Of a stretch of DNA of 64,000 nt, positions 12,142-24,085 are shown piece after piece. The position numbers and the translations under genes are program-made. The notes below the pieces were generated by a model. The model ran no database searches, had not been told where the DNA came from, and was given only the letters and a program-made list of their open reading frames with translations. This stretch comes from Patiria miniata. Its lineage: Eukaryota; Echinodermata; Asteroidea; Valvatida; Asterinidae. The stretch is from contig NW_024037058.1 in NCBI RefSeq assembly GCF_015706575.1, positions 1,481,754 through 1,545,753 of the forward strand, written 5' to 3'. Within the stretch, counting starts at the first letter, position 1. Each line of letters begins with the position of its first letter.

Positions 12142-13551
12142 TAATGCTAGGTTCACACATTCCTGAATTAATACTCGATCTATCCCGAATAAAAATTCTT
12201 GATGGGATCGGGAGAAATTACCCCCCATTCGTTGTTTGTAAGAAGAACTTAAGAATGAAACAGAAATAATCAAAAGCTAGGTGGGAATTGGAAGCCAAAT
12301 CATTGCGATTAGTACAGAATAAAACCCAATTGTAGCGATTTTGTCAAGAATAATATATGAATCAGTGCTGTAGTACTCGTACTCGGTACTCGTACTTGAG
12401 TACTTTTTTGTCAAAGTACTCGTAATTGAAATGATGTACAGTACTCATACTCGGGCAGCAAAATACTCGTACTCGACATATCGAAATATTCGAATAGCAG
12501 TACCTTATTTTATCGATACTTTCAGTTTGAAATGGTTGATTGGCTTGTGGAGAAATCAAAGTTTCCTGATTTTCCTCTGTGCACGTCTGGACAAACACAT
12601 TTAACAGCCAGCCGTGAGGTCTGTTTATTGGTCTGACTGGCCTGGGCCAATAATACACCATGAACCATTTGCTGTATGGCCGTATTAGGAAAAAGAAGTA
12701 CCCATACTCATGCTCGGAAGTACAAATACTTGTACTCGTACTCGGAAGTCCAAGTACTCGTACTCGGAGACCTGTACTTGTAATCGGAGGTACAAGTATT
12801 CGTACTCGTACTCGGCAACCTAAGTACAGTGTACTCGACAGTACTTGGTACTCGGCAAAAAAGTACTTGAATACAACACTGATATGAATTATTCCAGAAT
12901 CATCCAGAATGACCCAGAATTATACTAATTTCATTACAAATTGATCAGAACATGCGGGAATCATCCAGAATGAGGCCTAATCCAGGCGATCCCGTTATTT
13001 AAACCAATCCCGACAACCTGACTAGACAAGCGATCATCGTCAATCAGTTCCAGTTTGCCAAACAGCGTAGATCTTCACATCATTCAGGGACTATTCTGGA
13101 TCAATTCATATTAAATTGTGCTTGATTCTTGCTATTTTTAATAAAATCTTCGGAAAAACTGGATAACTCAGCATTATTTGTGATTCATTCTTATTTATTC
13201 TTAACAAAATCTTAGTGTTTTGGTAGTTATTCTTATACTATTCGTCTATTCTTGGTACATTCGTAATGATTCGGCATTATTCTGGACTGTTACCACCAAG
13301 AATAACTGTAGAAAACTTGTAAGAATCAATGCTGTAAGAATATCTAGAATTAGTTATGAATACAAGAAGAAACCAAGAATTCAAATTCTGACAATTTTGA
13401 ACATGTCAAAAATTGTTGGGGCGCTTTCCGATCTTTCACTGAACTAACAGAATCATTCCTGAGGCAGCCAAGAACTATTCCCTGATTTACTCAAGAATTG
13501 TTATTCGCGGCGGTTCGGCTTAAAAAATGGGGATGTGTGAACCTAGTATTA
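12142..13551. mobile_element. Palindrome-ended element (CTAGGTTCACACAT TIR)
   Basis: CTAGGTTCACACATTCC near the left end and the reverse complement of CTAGGTTCACACATCCC at the right end form a TIR of about 20 bp, starting TAAT(G/A)CTAGG. The interior has repeated CCAGAAT motifs and no open frame of note. A second transposon sits inside it at 12363-12881. No convincing target duplication is seen at the outer ends. Confidence 0.65.
12363..12881. mobile_element. hAT-type MITE built of TACTCG repeats
   Basis: It begins CAGTGCTGTAGTACTCG and ends with the reverse complement of CAGTGTTGTATTCAAGTAC. Exact 8 bp duplications ATATGAAT flank it (12355-12362, 12882-12889). Both arms are arrays of TACTCG-like hexamers, so the whole can fold back on itself. 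It is inserted inside the element at 12142-13551. Confidence 0.9.
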
Positions 13552-14134
13552 CCATTGAGTCAACCGCTGAAACATCTATGTGGCAGCTGACATCTCAAAT
13601 CAATATAATTATTACAATAGTGCCTTTTATGAATACTTATAATTCACTTTCTCTGCACAGCCATATTCTACTTTTGTATATTATTCTGCAATGCTGAAAT
13701 ACACTGGTATGTGTTGCCTCAGGAAGCATACATGTAACTGAAAGCGTCTTCATAAAACATTTCAAAATGTTTTACATTTTTTGGGCACTGTTTATATGCA
13801 GTCTAACTTTGTTATATTGTGGTCTTTTGGAAGATCCTGCAGCATTTGCGGATGGTTCATTGCACAAATGCACCCGTGCACATAATTCATTAAATGAAGC
13901 TTTCACTTCAGGAAATAAAAACAATTCAAGGAGACTAGGTTTTGATTTGTGTTGAACAATAAAGATTGACAACAATATTTGTTGATCTCAGCCAGAAAAA
14001 AAAAAGGAGTGTTAAAATCTAGACTAGAATTCTGTTTTATGCCATTTAAATAAGCTGTTAATATTTGTATATTTTTGTAAACATTTGGTGGATGAGAATA
14101 TTTGTTACCTAACTATTTTTTGGCAAACTAAAAT
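13552..14134. other. Unassigned intergenic sequence
   Basis: No gene recognised. An AATAAA on the plus strand near 13950 could be a polyadenylation signal, but no transcript can be tied to it. Confidence 0.3.
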
Positions 14135-14578
14135 GTGACCCGCTCTGCAAAAATGAGTCTGATGTCGCATAGCTTGAATTCCAGCTTTCACCACTTTTAA
14201 ATGGAAACAGTGAAAATTTTTCTCAAAATTTTGATTTTTTGTTTTTGTTTTATTTTGGTTGTTTGATAGTTTTAGTTCAGATATCTTACACAGAAATTTA
14301 AATATTGTAAGAAAAAGACTAACAAATTCATGATTTTTGGTGCTTTTCTTGGTTAGTTACAGTGTATTTGTAATTTTTAAACCCTTTTTTCTTCATTGAG
14401 ACATTTCTTGCTTTGCAAAAACTTGACAGAATTAAAAAAGGCACAAGAGTGCAACCAAACGCCCTAGAGAGGCCCATGATATACCAAATGAAAGCTTATT
14501 TCATTCCCATTTTATTAATGTAGTTAACTCAAAATGTCAGTTTTGCCACAACAGACTCATTTTTGTGGAGCGGGTCAC
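14135..14578. mobile_element. TIR element (GTGACCCGCTC) with AAAT target duplication
   Basis: GTGACCCGCTCTGCAAAAAT at the left and the reverse complement of GTGACCCGCTCCACAAAAAT at the right share all but two bases; with the next bases the TIR is about 28 bp. AAAT flanks both ends (14131-14134, 14579-14582). The interior is AT-rich without coding sequence. Superfamily not assigned. Confidence 0.75.
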
Positions 14579-16260
14579 AAATAAGAAACATACATGTACA
14601 ACATATTTTTGTAATTGTATTTTTACTAACAAATGATGGATTTTAGACAAATTAAAGTTTGCATTAGAACTTGCAAAGAGCTGTTTGGAGGGACACCTTG
14701 TATTCTTAGATTATTCAATTAAATTTACAAGATTTAATTTTCCAACTGATTTTTTTTTAATTCTTCACAAGCTGTTTTGATGTAATGGCATGATTAGCTT
14801 ATTTTTTCATTTTGTTTGTTAAAAGAATTCTTGAATTTGAAATAGTTGTTTTGTTTTGTAATTTGGTGTTTTTATTGAAGCTTAAAATTGGGATTCAGTC
14901 ACCATGGTCATAATAGTGAAGTTTCTGTTGCGTGTAAAAAAATAAATAAAATAGTCTTACAATCTGGAGGGTTTATATTAAATATACTTTAAATAATTAT
15001 TTAAAATGCCTGATTTGTTGTGCATTTTCTGAAAAAAATTTACTCCCAACAACATAGTGAACCAGTCCAAAAAACCCCAAGATTTTAGACACGTCGTTAT
15101 TCAAGGCCTCCAAAAGTGATGTCAAATATTTGGAACATAACTACATGTCTATATAGCCTTGTCTTCATTAGTTCACACAGATACATAACTAACTCTGTAC
15201 TGGGCCAAACCCTTCACAGTACACATAAGTTAGTCCCAGGGGTTTGAAATCTCAGCTTTAAAGATGATTTTAGTGCTTCAAAGCTCACTTTTTTTTTTTT
15301 TTTTACCTTTTTCAGGTGTTTTCAGCTATTTGTATCAGTGGTCACTCACACCCCGGTAGTCTCAGGGGAGAAAATCCAGGGGGAATGGGGGTATATATCA
15401 CCACACACTTTTGATTAACCTGCCACATTTTCCAAAAATCTTGAACACCAATTGACCAGGACAGTGCTGCAAATTCGAAAAAAAGGGGGGGTAGTCCGAT
15501 ATCACCGTTGTCCACGGAGCCCTATCTCCAGTCCAACGTAGATATATCTAAGAATGCAAATTTATGCGACCCAACGCGCCAGCCAAACAGAGTTGACTTT
15601 ACTAAATTGCGACGTGATATTCCCAAATCTGGCCTAAGATTGTGATTTGTCGATTCATATGCAGTGTTTTTGAATAACACAGCCGGGCGCGAATAGATCT
15701 ACAAAACCTAGACACATCCGTGACTGGCCAGCTCTATTATTGCTTGGCATATCACATAACATATCGTTACAGAGTGCATGACCGCAGACTGTTTTGCTCA
15801 ATTCACAGCGTAAAAAAAAAAGAATAGATGCCGTGTCTAGGTTTTATTTATAGATATACATGACAAGACCGGATATAGAAAGTGCCCGCTGAATGGTCAA
15901 AATGTTGAGGTCAAGATGCAGTCTTTTTTGTATAATTAATCACCTCAAATAAAATAGGACCTTGCAAAATGGACTGGGGGGGGAGCTACTGGAATGCACA
16001 CCGTGTTACAATGTACGTTTTATACAGCAACAATGAAATACATGTTCACTGGCAGTAAGTCAAAGTGGCAAACTGACTGATGTAATGATACTGCAATTCT
16101 TGAGTACAGTGTAGTTTATTTGGACATAACTGACAAAATGCTCAAATCAAAATACTCATTAACTGACAATAATATAAATATGTTTGAGTTCAATAGAAAG
16201 CATTTGTAAGAAACCCTTAATATACTCCACAAGACAGTTTTTGGAGGTCTCTCTATCTAC
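14579..16260. other. Unassigned intergenic sequence
   Basis: AT-rich. AAAACCTAGACAC near 15702 and GTGTCTAGGTTTT near 15834 are inverted and may bound a decayed palindromic element. No gene seen. Confidence 0.3.
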
Positions 16261-16864
16261 CAGACTTGTATGACTCGTGACTCGGACTTTCTGACTTGAG
16301 TCCTATTTTCCGTGACTCGGGCTCGAGAAATGGTGACAAATTAATCGGACTCAGACTCGACCCCTGCGTGACTCCGGACTCGGACCAAAACTGCCTCATA
16401 TCACTTATTTTTTCAACAATATAGTCGCAAATTATTTTATAGACGATCCTGTCCTGAGCAAGCGATAGTCACTCAATTCGGTGCACAAGAAACGCAAGTA
16501 CTGTAAATACACAGCGTGTGCAGCTGGCTTGTTTCCGATGTATTGATTTGGGAAATAAATGTATCGAAACATGTACCCAGCGTCCACACTTGATGTTGCA
16601 TAAATGCAAACTTAATAGTATTCCATATCCTTTCCAGACACTGGTGGCTTGCCTTTCTTGACATGTTATACATGTATTTTCAGTTCATTAAATTAGCTGA
16701 CAAAAATGGAAGCATTCACACTTTGAGGTTTCAGCAGTACCTCAAAAATAATGTCCAATGTACATACAGGTGACTTGTGACTCGTACTCGATCTTTGTGA
16801 CTCGGACTCGGACTGGACCTTCATGACTCGGGACTCGATCTTTGATGACTCGAATACAAGTCTA
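16261..16864. mobile_element. hAT-type MITE built of GACTCG repeats
   Basis: It begins CAGACTTGTATGACTCG and ends in the reverse complement of TAGACTTGTATTCGAGTC. CTATCTAC flanks both ends exactly (16253-16260, 16865-16872). Each arm is an array of GACTCG-like units, the same design as the element at 12363 with a different hexamer. Confidence 0.85.
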
Positions 16865-17731
16865 CTATCTACCTATCAGGTACAAGAAACACATCAGAAT
16901 ATTGATGCTCTATGGAAATCAGTAATGTGTGCACCCTCATCAGAACATTATTTCCTGGCTGTGGAAGTACACTAGCGGAAACAGCAAAGTTGGGCATTTT
17001 TATCTATTTGATACAAACACAGTTTGAAGTAAGAAATGTAACTCTTTCAGTATTTGTTTCTAAAGGGAACGAAAATAATGTCTTTTTCTTTGCCAATTCA
17101 TTTTACAGCCATGCTATGAAACTTTCATAAATTAATTGAAATTTCCAAAGAGAATTCCAACTCCAATATCAAGCCAGATTGCTATATACAGTCATACCCA
17201 GTGAAAAAGGTATGAAACCTGGTAAAGTGTGATGATTTTACTAAACAAATATGGTGCATTGCAAAATATAATCACTGATTACGTAGATTCTTACTGATAT
17301 GATTTGATTGATTCATCAGTGACTAAATAAAATGTCTTACGATGCAGTTCAAGGACCAATGGACCTGACACTATTGTGATGGAATTATCAATGTTCCTAT
17401 GTGCCAAATTGTAAACAATACACAGGCATAATTTTTTGCCAAAAATACATTGGTTAAATGTAATGATACAGGATCAAAGCCTATTGTGATCATTGATATA
17501 GAGTGTAGGTTAGTTAATCATTGTCATCTTGATCTATACATAATTGCTGTCCAAGTAAACACCACAAACCATTGCAATTTGAATGGGCAGGGATACCATG
17601 AAGTACAAAAGTTGTGGTTTTTTTCCAAGAGGAATTTCAAAAAAGGCCTAACTATATATGTACAAAGTGTGCAAATTAATGCAATGTCACAATCAAGATG
17701 CAACGTTTGTAAGGTGTCCTTAAGCCAACCG
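16865..17731. other. Downstream flank of VPS29
   Basis: AT-rich, no gene recognised. The VPS29 3' UTR presumably lies at its right end, on the minus strand. Confidence 0.35.
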
Positions 17732-17849
17732 TTAGTTTTTCTTATACTCTATTCTCTCAACTTTGACTTCTTCTCCAATGAGTTGATACACATAGGTGAC
17801 CACTGTGGATGCCTGGATGTCCATCAGCACAAAGGAAGGGTTGATGTTG
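17732..17849 (-). CDS. VPS29: VPS29, last coding exon
   Basis: Read on the minus strand from the acceptor TTTTAACAG|C at 17850, this exon encodes [20 protein letters not shown] and ends [12 protein letters not shown], then TAA (17732-17734). This is the C-terminal beta-strand region of VPS29 and is almost identical in sense to the human protein, which ends [10 protein letters not shown]. The exon begins one base short of a codon; the preceding exon ends AG, so the junction makes a serine. VPS29 is the phosphoesterase-fold subunit of retromer. It binds VPS35 and takes part in endosome-to-Golgi and endosome-to-surface cargo retrieval. It is too short and too far spliced to show as a long open frame. 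Confidence 0.93.
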
Positions 17850-18094
17850 CTGTTAAAATGAAGAAAAGCAGAAAATACAAATGGACATGCAAAGTTTTGA
17901 ACTAACCAACATTCACTGTTGACATATTACCACTCATTCATGTATTATTTGAGGGCCACTGAGCTACAATGTAGTACATAAAAAAAATAAATAAAGGTCA
18001 ATGATCAAAGTTTTTCTTGCAACTAAAACTGTCATTCTCAAAGCGAAGAAACATAACGCTCGGGGGTGTGCTTTCTTTGTTGCATAAGCCATAC

Positions 18095-18330
18095 CTTTCC
18101 AAAGCATTGAACGCTCCAGTGGCTGAGCCTGGATTAATGTAGAATTTATTCTCATGTTCAAATGCTTCAAATTTGTGTGTATGTCCTGAGATGAGGATAT
18201 CTACATCCAGTTGTCTCTGAACCATAGCCAGACTCTCCACATCACCCCAAGGAATCATCTGATGACCATGGCATATACCGATGCGAAACTGGCCAACAGT
18301 AACCACCTTTTGCTCTGGGTAGGAGACATT
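18095..18330 (-). CDS. VPS29: VPS29, third coding exon (metallophosphoesterase-fold core)
   Basis: After the acceptor TTCTCAG|A at 18331 the minus strand encodes [15 protein letters not shown] and runs through [11 protein letters not shown] and [17 protein letters not shown] to [11 protein letters not shown], ending AAG|GTATGG. The HGHQ and SGHTH motifs are the metal-site histidines of the calcineurin-like fold kept in VPS29, although animal VPS29 acts mainly as a scaffold. Spacing and sequence match human VPS29 closely ([29 protein letters not shown]). The junctions agree in phase with both neighbouring exons. The intron upstream is about 1.8 kb. Confidence 0.95.
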
Positions 18331-18479
18331 CTGAGAATGAAAGTAAATGAAATGAGTCTAGGATCAACATGTGCTAAGGAAATGTCATATCAATCAATCC
18401 TGTGTATAAACAAACACCCAATTTAATGATATGTTACCATTTTAAAGGTTTGTTGTGCTCATTTAACTCTAAACCCCAA

Positions 18480-18870
18480 GTGGCCCCTAGTAGTTGCCCA
18501 GGACTACCCTGCTAAATCCAACAGAGTCGGACGGTTACTCCTATGAGTTTCCTACTCAATCCAACACAGTTTCACACAACCCAACTTGCTTAGTTGCTGG
18601 GTACCTGAAAATATAAAAGAACTGGCATGCACAATCCAACAGAATCCAACAGAATCCAACTATGCCTTATATTTCTGTTTGCTACCGGATCCAACAATGT
18701 CCAACTTGGCGTTATTTACCAGTAACTGAACAGAATCCGACTATGAATGTTTTAGTTGCCTGCTGAATGCAACAGATTGCAACAGGAATATAAACTAGGG
18801 GTTTGCTGCTCAATCCAACAGTACCCAAAGGATATGTAAAATAGTTGGATCACATTGGATTGAGCAGGGT
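18480..18870. repeat. AATCCAACA-rich inverted repeat in VPS29 intron
   Basis: The motif AATCCAACA and its variants recur about ten times. ACCCTGCTAAATCCAAC near the left is answered by the reverse complement of ACCCTGCTCAATCCAA near 18845-18865. This looks like a palindromic miniature element with arms of short repeats. Exact ends and target duplication are unresolved. Confidence 0.55.
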
Positions 18871-20137
18871 TGAGGTTAATCCTATTGTATGAAAAAGAAA
18901 TCTTCCTTTCACATTTTCATTTATTTACTGCTTTGTGGAATCATTTGAAATAAACCAAACTGGACCAATGTATATGGAAAAACCTCATCTTGATAGGTTG
19001 GATGATGAAAATGAATTGTAAACCTAAGATTTAAGTTACAGTCAAAGTGATAAACCTTACAAATCAAGTTGAATGCTCAACCATTGTGTTTTTGGCTGCC
19101 TAAACCCCACGCGAGTGGATGATTTGTACTTCCTATGTGGCATTGCCCCTCCATTAGTGAGCAGAGACACTACCTCATGTATAGAAAGAGCTAAGCAGCA
19201 GGACACATTTCCTCCATGAAATCCATCCCCTGTCTGGAAATCACACCCTCAGAGCAGAGGCCTGGATCAAGAGGCTTGAATCTCATTCCACAAGCTGTCA
19301 CTCTACCCTTAGGAATCCCTGCCACCTGGAGCTACTGATGGTCAACCTGGAGCCACATGGTCAACCTGGCCCTGTCTCAAGATTGGAGTTGGCAGGTGCA
19401 CAGTCTTAACGCAGAAGTGTGGATACCAACGACCTTTGTGACTGTAGAGAGGCCTCTCAGACAATGGAACATCTCCTTTAATATTCTCCCTCTACCGACA
19501 GAGTACTGCAAACCATCTGGATCTAGATACCTACACTAGTCAATGTGCCAGAGCCTGTGCTTTGCAGCAGCAGGGCAGAGTTAAGCAACTCCACAAAAAC
19601 ATCAATAGATGCTATAAAAAGTTATACACATTAATTTTACAGCTGTCTAAGGCAACAAAAATTGTGTTTCCAGTAACACTGCCAAAAAAATGAAGGGTTG
19701 GTCAGTCAAGATTTATTTTTGTTGCTGAAGAGGTGGATTCAGTTTCAACTCACTGCCTGAGATTTTAATTGTTTTCACTTGAGTTCTATATCAAGTACTC
19801 CAAGGTCTAAATACTTAATCTCAGCTTCACAAAACTTGTACGCAAAAGGTCAAAGTAACTTGGACTCCGATACCTGCACTCATTCTCAAGGGTCAAATTA
19901 CCCGGATGGGACTGGTGCTTGATAACTTGGCACTTGGATAAAATTACTCGACTACAATACTGGTAGCACTTTATAATGTTCAGTGTACACTGATGTTGAA
20001 TGTACGTGTACATGGATTTTAATTGGTGTTCTCGACAAGTGTTACATTGACTATATCAGTTAGTTTTCAACACAAGATGTGCTCCTATTGGACAAAGGAG
20101 AACACAAGGACAAGCAAATGATCCTCATCTTTCTTAC
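18871..20137. other. VPS29 intron
   Basis: No gene seen. A diffuse TACTCG / AAGTAACTTGG-type patch at about 19790-19965 resembles the hexamer-array hAT MITEs elsewhere in the window but has no clear ends. Confidence 0.35.
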
Positions 20138-20329
20138 CTCATCGAAGTCTCCTCTGACAATGTGAACATCACTGGCAAGTGTCTTGAGATAATCATAGGA
20201 CTCCTTAGTGCACAGGTTGCCAGTGCATAATATGTGCTGGATCTTGCCAGGGACTAGTAGCTTCTTGAACTTAGCTGGCAAGCCACTCTGCCTGTGAGGT
20301 ATGTGAAGATCTCCTAACACCAGAACCAA
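20138..20329 (-). CDS. VPS29: VPS29, second coding exon (N-terminal fold)
   Basis: On the minus strand, after the acceptor GATGTAG|T, the exon encodes [20 protein letters not shown], then [20 protein letters not shown] and [10 protein letters not shown], ending [23 protein letters not shown] and RGDFDE are the first three metal-site blocks of the VPS29 fold. In human the same boundary lies just after the short alternative first exon (isoforms starting M-L or MAGH-R). The first exon here, only one to a few codons, is not located; it must lie to the right of 20329. A methionine at the second codon of this exon does not exist, so the start is not within the exon. Confidence 0.95.
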
Positions 20330-20892
20330 CTACATCAAGGAATAAATACAGAAGGAGGTTTGATATGAGATTAATAGATAGGAAAAAACTAAAACTTGTG
20401 TCAGGAAAGTGAGGTTTTCTTATACTTTTTCAAGTGCTTGCTGTTTGTTTGTAGATGGGTTCGTTCCTGAAGCACTCATGTAATGCTGAACATCCTCGGT
20501 GCTCAAGTGATTCCGAAGAACAAGCACGTAAACTTACACAGACAGCATATTTTGAGATTGAGTGCAAAATTGTTGCTACATGCATTCATATTGCTAATGA
20601 TAATGAAAACGTTGGTTCCCGCCCCGAGTCCTTTCATGGAATCCCGTCCACATTTGATGTGGGTAGCAATCAGTATTGTGTCTGAACCAGTTTTACACAG
20701 GTTCCCACCCTCTCCACTACCATTCAGAATGCAAATGTGTTTACAGCCTTGACATACATGTACATGTGTATATTATCATAATAGATTTGCATACTTCATT
20801 TACGACTGGTGAAAGAGATTAAAACTATGATCGCGGTAATTAACTGAGCAGAAGAAATGGGTTTTTTGGTGTGTTTTTTTTTTTTTTGGGGG

Positions 20893-21160
20893 GGGGAGGG
20901 GTGCAGTGGTCCAATGGTTACGTTGTTTGACTGGTGTACTTTGGTATCTGGACTCAAACCCTGACATGGAACATGGTGCTTGTGCTCTTGGGCAAGGCAC
21001 TTAGGAGTATAAACGGGTACCTATGAAGGTAGAGACCAAATTGCACTGATCTCGAGCTACTGCAGAAAAATGGTCTCATTCCTGATGAACAGGGATAAAT
21101 AATATTCATGGAATTTGCGCAAGGTACCAATTATTATTATTATTATAATAATTATGTGCA
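20893..21160 (+). mobile_element. tRNA-derived SINE with (ATT)n tail
   Basis: A box-like AGTGGTCCAATGGTTA (20905-20920) and B box-like GGACTCAAACC (20950-20960) sit at tRNA spacing. The body contains TTGGGCAAGGCACTT, a motif common in SINEs of marine invertebrates and fish. The element ends in an ATT-rich microsatellite near 21127-21155. Confidence 0.7.
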
Positions 21161-22387
21161 GACCTGATTTTGCACTCTTGCAGAAGACACTGTCCCCTAT
21201 CAGTTGTTCACAGTTTGTTCTTTTGAATAATGTTGACACTGGGGACTTTCGCATTACGTCTAAATGTCCTACATACATGTATTAGACTGCAGTTGTTCAT
21301 AGTAGCATACATGTAAGTCCACTTGCACTACAAGTTGTGCAACATTTCACAGTTAGCAACATTTCAGGTATGACAATTTCATGACAGTTTCATGATAGTG
21401 TGTAAGTCCGTGACTTGCGCAACAAATTATGTTGTAACTTGCGCAATCATTTAGGTACAACTTATCAAGGCTAATGTATTACAAACCTGTAGTGTAAATA
21501 TTTGAAATGAAAATATTAAACGTATCTTGCGCAGAAATGGCAGTCATCCATATTCTGTATACTTCTTGCAGTGCATGCGAAGTAATTCTCAAGATCGATG
21601 GGAGTCAGGTCTGACGCAGCGATGGCCACATAGTGCCTACTTTGACTGGTCAATGTTCCCAGCATTATAATAACAAAATTTCCTATTGGAGGAATGGTAA
21701 TAACCACTGCCACAAATGTTGCAATATGCACCGACGCAACGCTGCGCACATAATGCAGTCTGTGTGCTAGACTTATACATTTCACGGGGACAAATTTGCC
21801 AGGGGGACACATTTTCTGTTGGGCAGGGGGCCATAATAACCCAGGTAAATCTGTCCAGTGGACAGATTTACCAGAGCAACAGAATTTAATACTGTCCACA
21901 ATGGCCAGGCACTCAAAACATGTATCAGGCTGACACACGTTATGTTTACATTTTTTTTAAAGGGTAAAACGTACTTAAAAAAATCTTTATGAACATGTAC
22001 ATTTCTCAAAAACGATAACATTTCTGCTGTCCATATGTTGTTTGATATTTTGTTCACAATCAACAAATTCAATAAGGAAACCTTTGTTTTCTGAAAAGAC
22101 CACCAGCTTTCCTTCACGCTGCAGCACAGGGAAGCATGATGCACAGCGCATGCAGCATTCATGCCATAATAACTGATACATTGGCTCCCGTTGCTCATGC
22201 TATAGCTCAGCTGATTGCTTTGGACCACATCATTTTTGAGTGAGTGGTGTCAGTCATCAGGACGTTTGCTTACTGTTTGCGCAATTGAAATATTTTCATT
22301 GTTATATTTTCTTTTGCAAAACTTGTTTTAAAATGTTTTGCATAATATTTTCGTTTTATAATAATTGCTTAAACAACTGCAAAATTG
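21161..22387. other. Intergenic or intronic, unassigned
   Basis: Open frames on the minus strand (21516-21938, 21782-22228) contain clustered cysteines but change frame repeatedly and match no family I can defend. No other feature seen. Confidence 0.3.
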
Positions 22388-22703
22388 CTAGTTCAGTAGT
22401 TGGCGACATTAAGAACATACAGGCATGTCATAGATAAAGGGCAGGCTTTTGCATTTTTGAGAAAAATTTGGGGGTAAAATGACGACGACAACAATATAAT
22501 GCAACACCGAAATAGAGATGGCGACACCGCGCGATGTACCGTCAGTGCACAAGACGCGCTGAATCGCACTGCAACAACCATGCCAACTGTAAATCGTGTA
22601 GGAAAATCGTAATTTCTACCCCAAGGAACGGTCAAAAAATTACCAAACAGGTGTCCTTATATTGAGAAAAGTCTGCTTTAGGTTGCAAAACTACACAATC
22701 GCC
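22388..22703 (+). mobile_element. Partial diverged copy of the 23009 element
   Basis: The stretch shares its body with 23090-23455 (TTGGCGACATT, GGTAAAATGACGACGACA, CGCGATGTACCGT, GGTGTCCTTA) and ends in a degenerate right terminus, CTACACAATCGCC. The left terminal segment is missing. It is in the same orientation as the fuller copy 0.7 kb downstream. Confidence 0.7.
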
Positions 22704-22776
22704 ATTCTGACTTCTCAACAATGGACAATCAAGGGCAGGAACTGAACATCATGTTTTCTCATTGTATTGAGCAATA

Positions 22777-22978
22777 AGGTGTTTCACGTAATACTAATAA
22801 GCCCTATGCGCGCCATCTTGTTCACGGGGCAAAAAGAACACACGTTGCTAGACGCGGGCGCATTTTAGAATGACTGCATGATGACTTGGAAGTGCCAAAG
22901 TTTTCCATTGACGATGTGTACACAGCAATGCATGTTACATTGCCCCGCGGGCAAGATGGCGCATACCGTGAAACACCT
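22777..22978. mobile_element. Tc1/mariner-like MITE, TA target site
   Basis: AGGTGTTTCACG and its exact reverse complement bound 202 bp, flanked by TA on each side. Inner blocks GCGCGCCATCTTG and CAAGATGGCGC extend the symmetry. No coding sequence. It lies between the two copies of the 23009-type element. Confidence 0.75.
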
Positions 22979-23008
22979 TATTACTAAGTACTAGGCGGTC
23001 GAATTCTC

Positions 23009-23455
23009 GGCGATCGTGTAGTGTAGGGCCCGGTTCCTATAACTTATAAGGGAACAAAATCCACTTTAATATCATTAGACCTACCAAACTAGTTGGCGAC
23101 ATTCTCAATCAACATGTATGTCATAGATAGAAGGCAGGGTTTAGATTTTGTGAGGGAAATTTTGGGGTAAAATAACGATGACAGCGCAGCGACAACACGC
23201 AACCCCAAAATAATAATGGCGATCACCACGCGATGTACCGTGAGCACCCACGGCGTGCTGAATCGCAAGGCACAAACAAGCGCAGGAAAATTGCGATTTC
23301 TACCCCCCAAAAAAACCTATTCAAAATTGCAAAACGGGTGTCCTTAGAATTGAGAAAAGCCTGCTTTTGAATTATAAAGGTGATTTTTGAGCAATAAAAA
23401 ACATTTTTGAATCTTTGGATAAAAAATAACAGGGGCCCTACACTACACGATCGCC
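23009..23455. mobile_element. Non-autonomous hAT-like element, 23 bp perfect TIR
   Basis: GGCGATCGTGTAGTGTAGGG(CCC) at 23009-23031 is the exact reverse complement of 23433-23455. Flanks GAATTCTC (23001-23008) and AAATTCTC (23456-23463) match at seven of eight bases, an 8 bp-type target duplication. The 447 bp element has no transposase. Confidence 0.85.
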
Positions 23456-23559
23456 AAATTCTCATCGGGTCAAAAATTCCAGCTCTTAGCTTTCCCTATT
23501 GCCGTAGATCCTGAATAGATATCGGTGCACGTGGCCCCCTGACGATAAATGCATGGTAC

Positions 23560-23720
23560 AGGAAACAGCCGTCGCATTTGCAACTCGCGCTCCCTCGCGC
23601 GCTCGACAAGCAATTTGCATAAACGCGACGTCACAGCTTGAGGTCATCTCTTGTCCCATTCAAAATGGCTGCCATCACCAGACGTTTCACGAGTGCATAT
23701 GGGCTCCAGAAAGATTGAAG
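23560..23720. promoter_or_regulatory. Possible promoter (CRE, octamer, YY1-like sites)
   Basis: A CpG-bearing patch contains AATTTGCAT (octamer), CGACGTCACAGC (CRE-like) and CAAAATGGCTGCC (YY1-like). It lies between VPS29 exon 2 and RAD9 exon 2, where the divergent promoters of these genes would be expected. No transcript start is demonstrated. Confidence 0.3.
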
Positions 23721-23929
23721 AATATCTCGGAAAATGGAACATCATTAGACCTAAGCATCCCAGAAGTGATAGGTGAGACATCATAGAATACAACCATAAG
23801 AAAGAAAGAAACTGAGAATGTAAGAAACGGACCGCAGATTTTATGAAAACTTCGTCCTCAGTAGCGCGCGGTACCACGGTGTGTGGCCAGAGGTTCAGCG
23901 CAGCATACCGACGGCCACACTAGTGGGGC

Positions 23930-24085
23930 TACGTCGCCCCATGTCACTTCGCCCCTAACCACTTCGCCCCATCCCCACTTCGCCCCATCCCCACATCGCC
24001 CCATCTCCGCTTCGCCCCATCCTCGCTTCGCCCCATCCCCGCTTCGCCCCATCCCCGCTTCGCCCCATCCCCACTTCGCCCCATG
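23930..24085 (+). repeat. 16 bp minisatellite CTTCGCCCCATCCCCA
   Basis: About nine tandem copies of a 16 bp unit, led by ACGTCGCCCCATGTCACTTC and CCCCTAACCACTTCG. An inverted relative with the same leader blocks lies at 35091-35275. Open frames across it on both strands are by-products of the repeat. Confidence 0.85.

Noticed and set aside
17450-17905. Plus-strand open frame of 151 codons
   Set aside because: Its right half is antisense to the last VPS29 exon, which is the real coding sequence.
21516-22228. Cysteine-rich minus-strand frames resembling a TNFR- or EGF-like module
   Set aside because: Cysteine spacing fits no domain, frames shift repeatedly, and no splice sites support exons.
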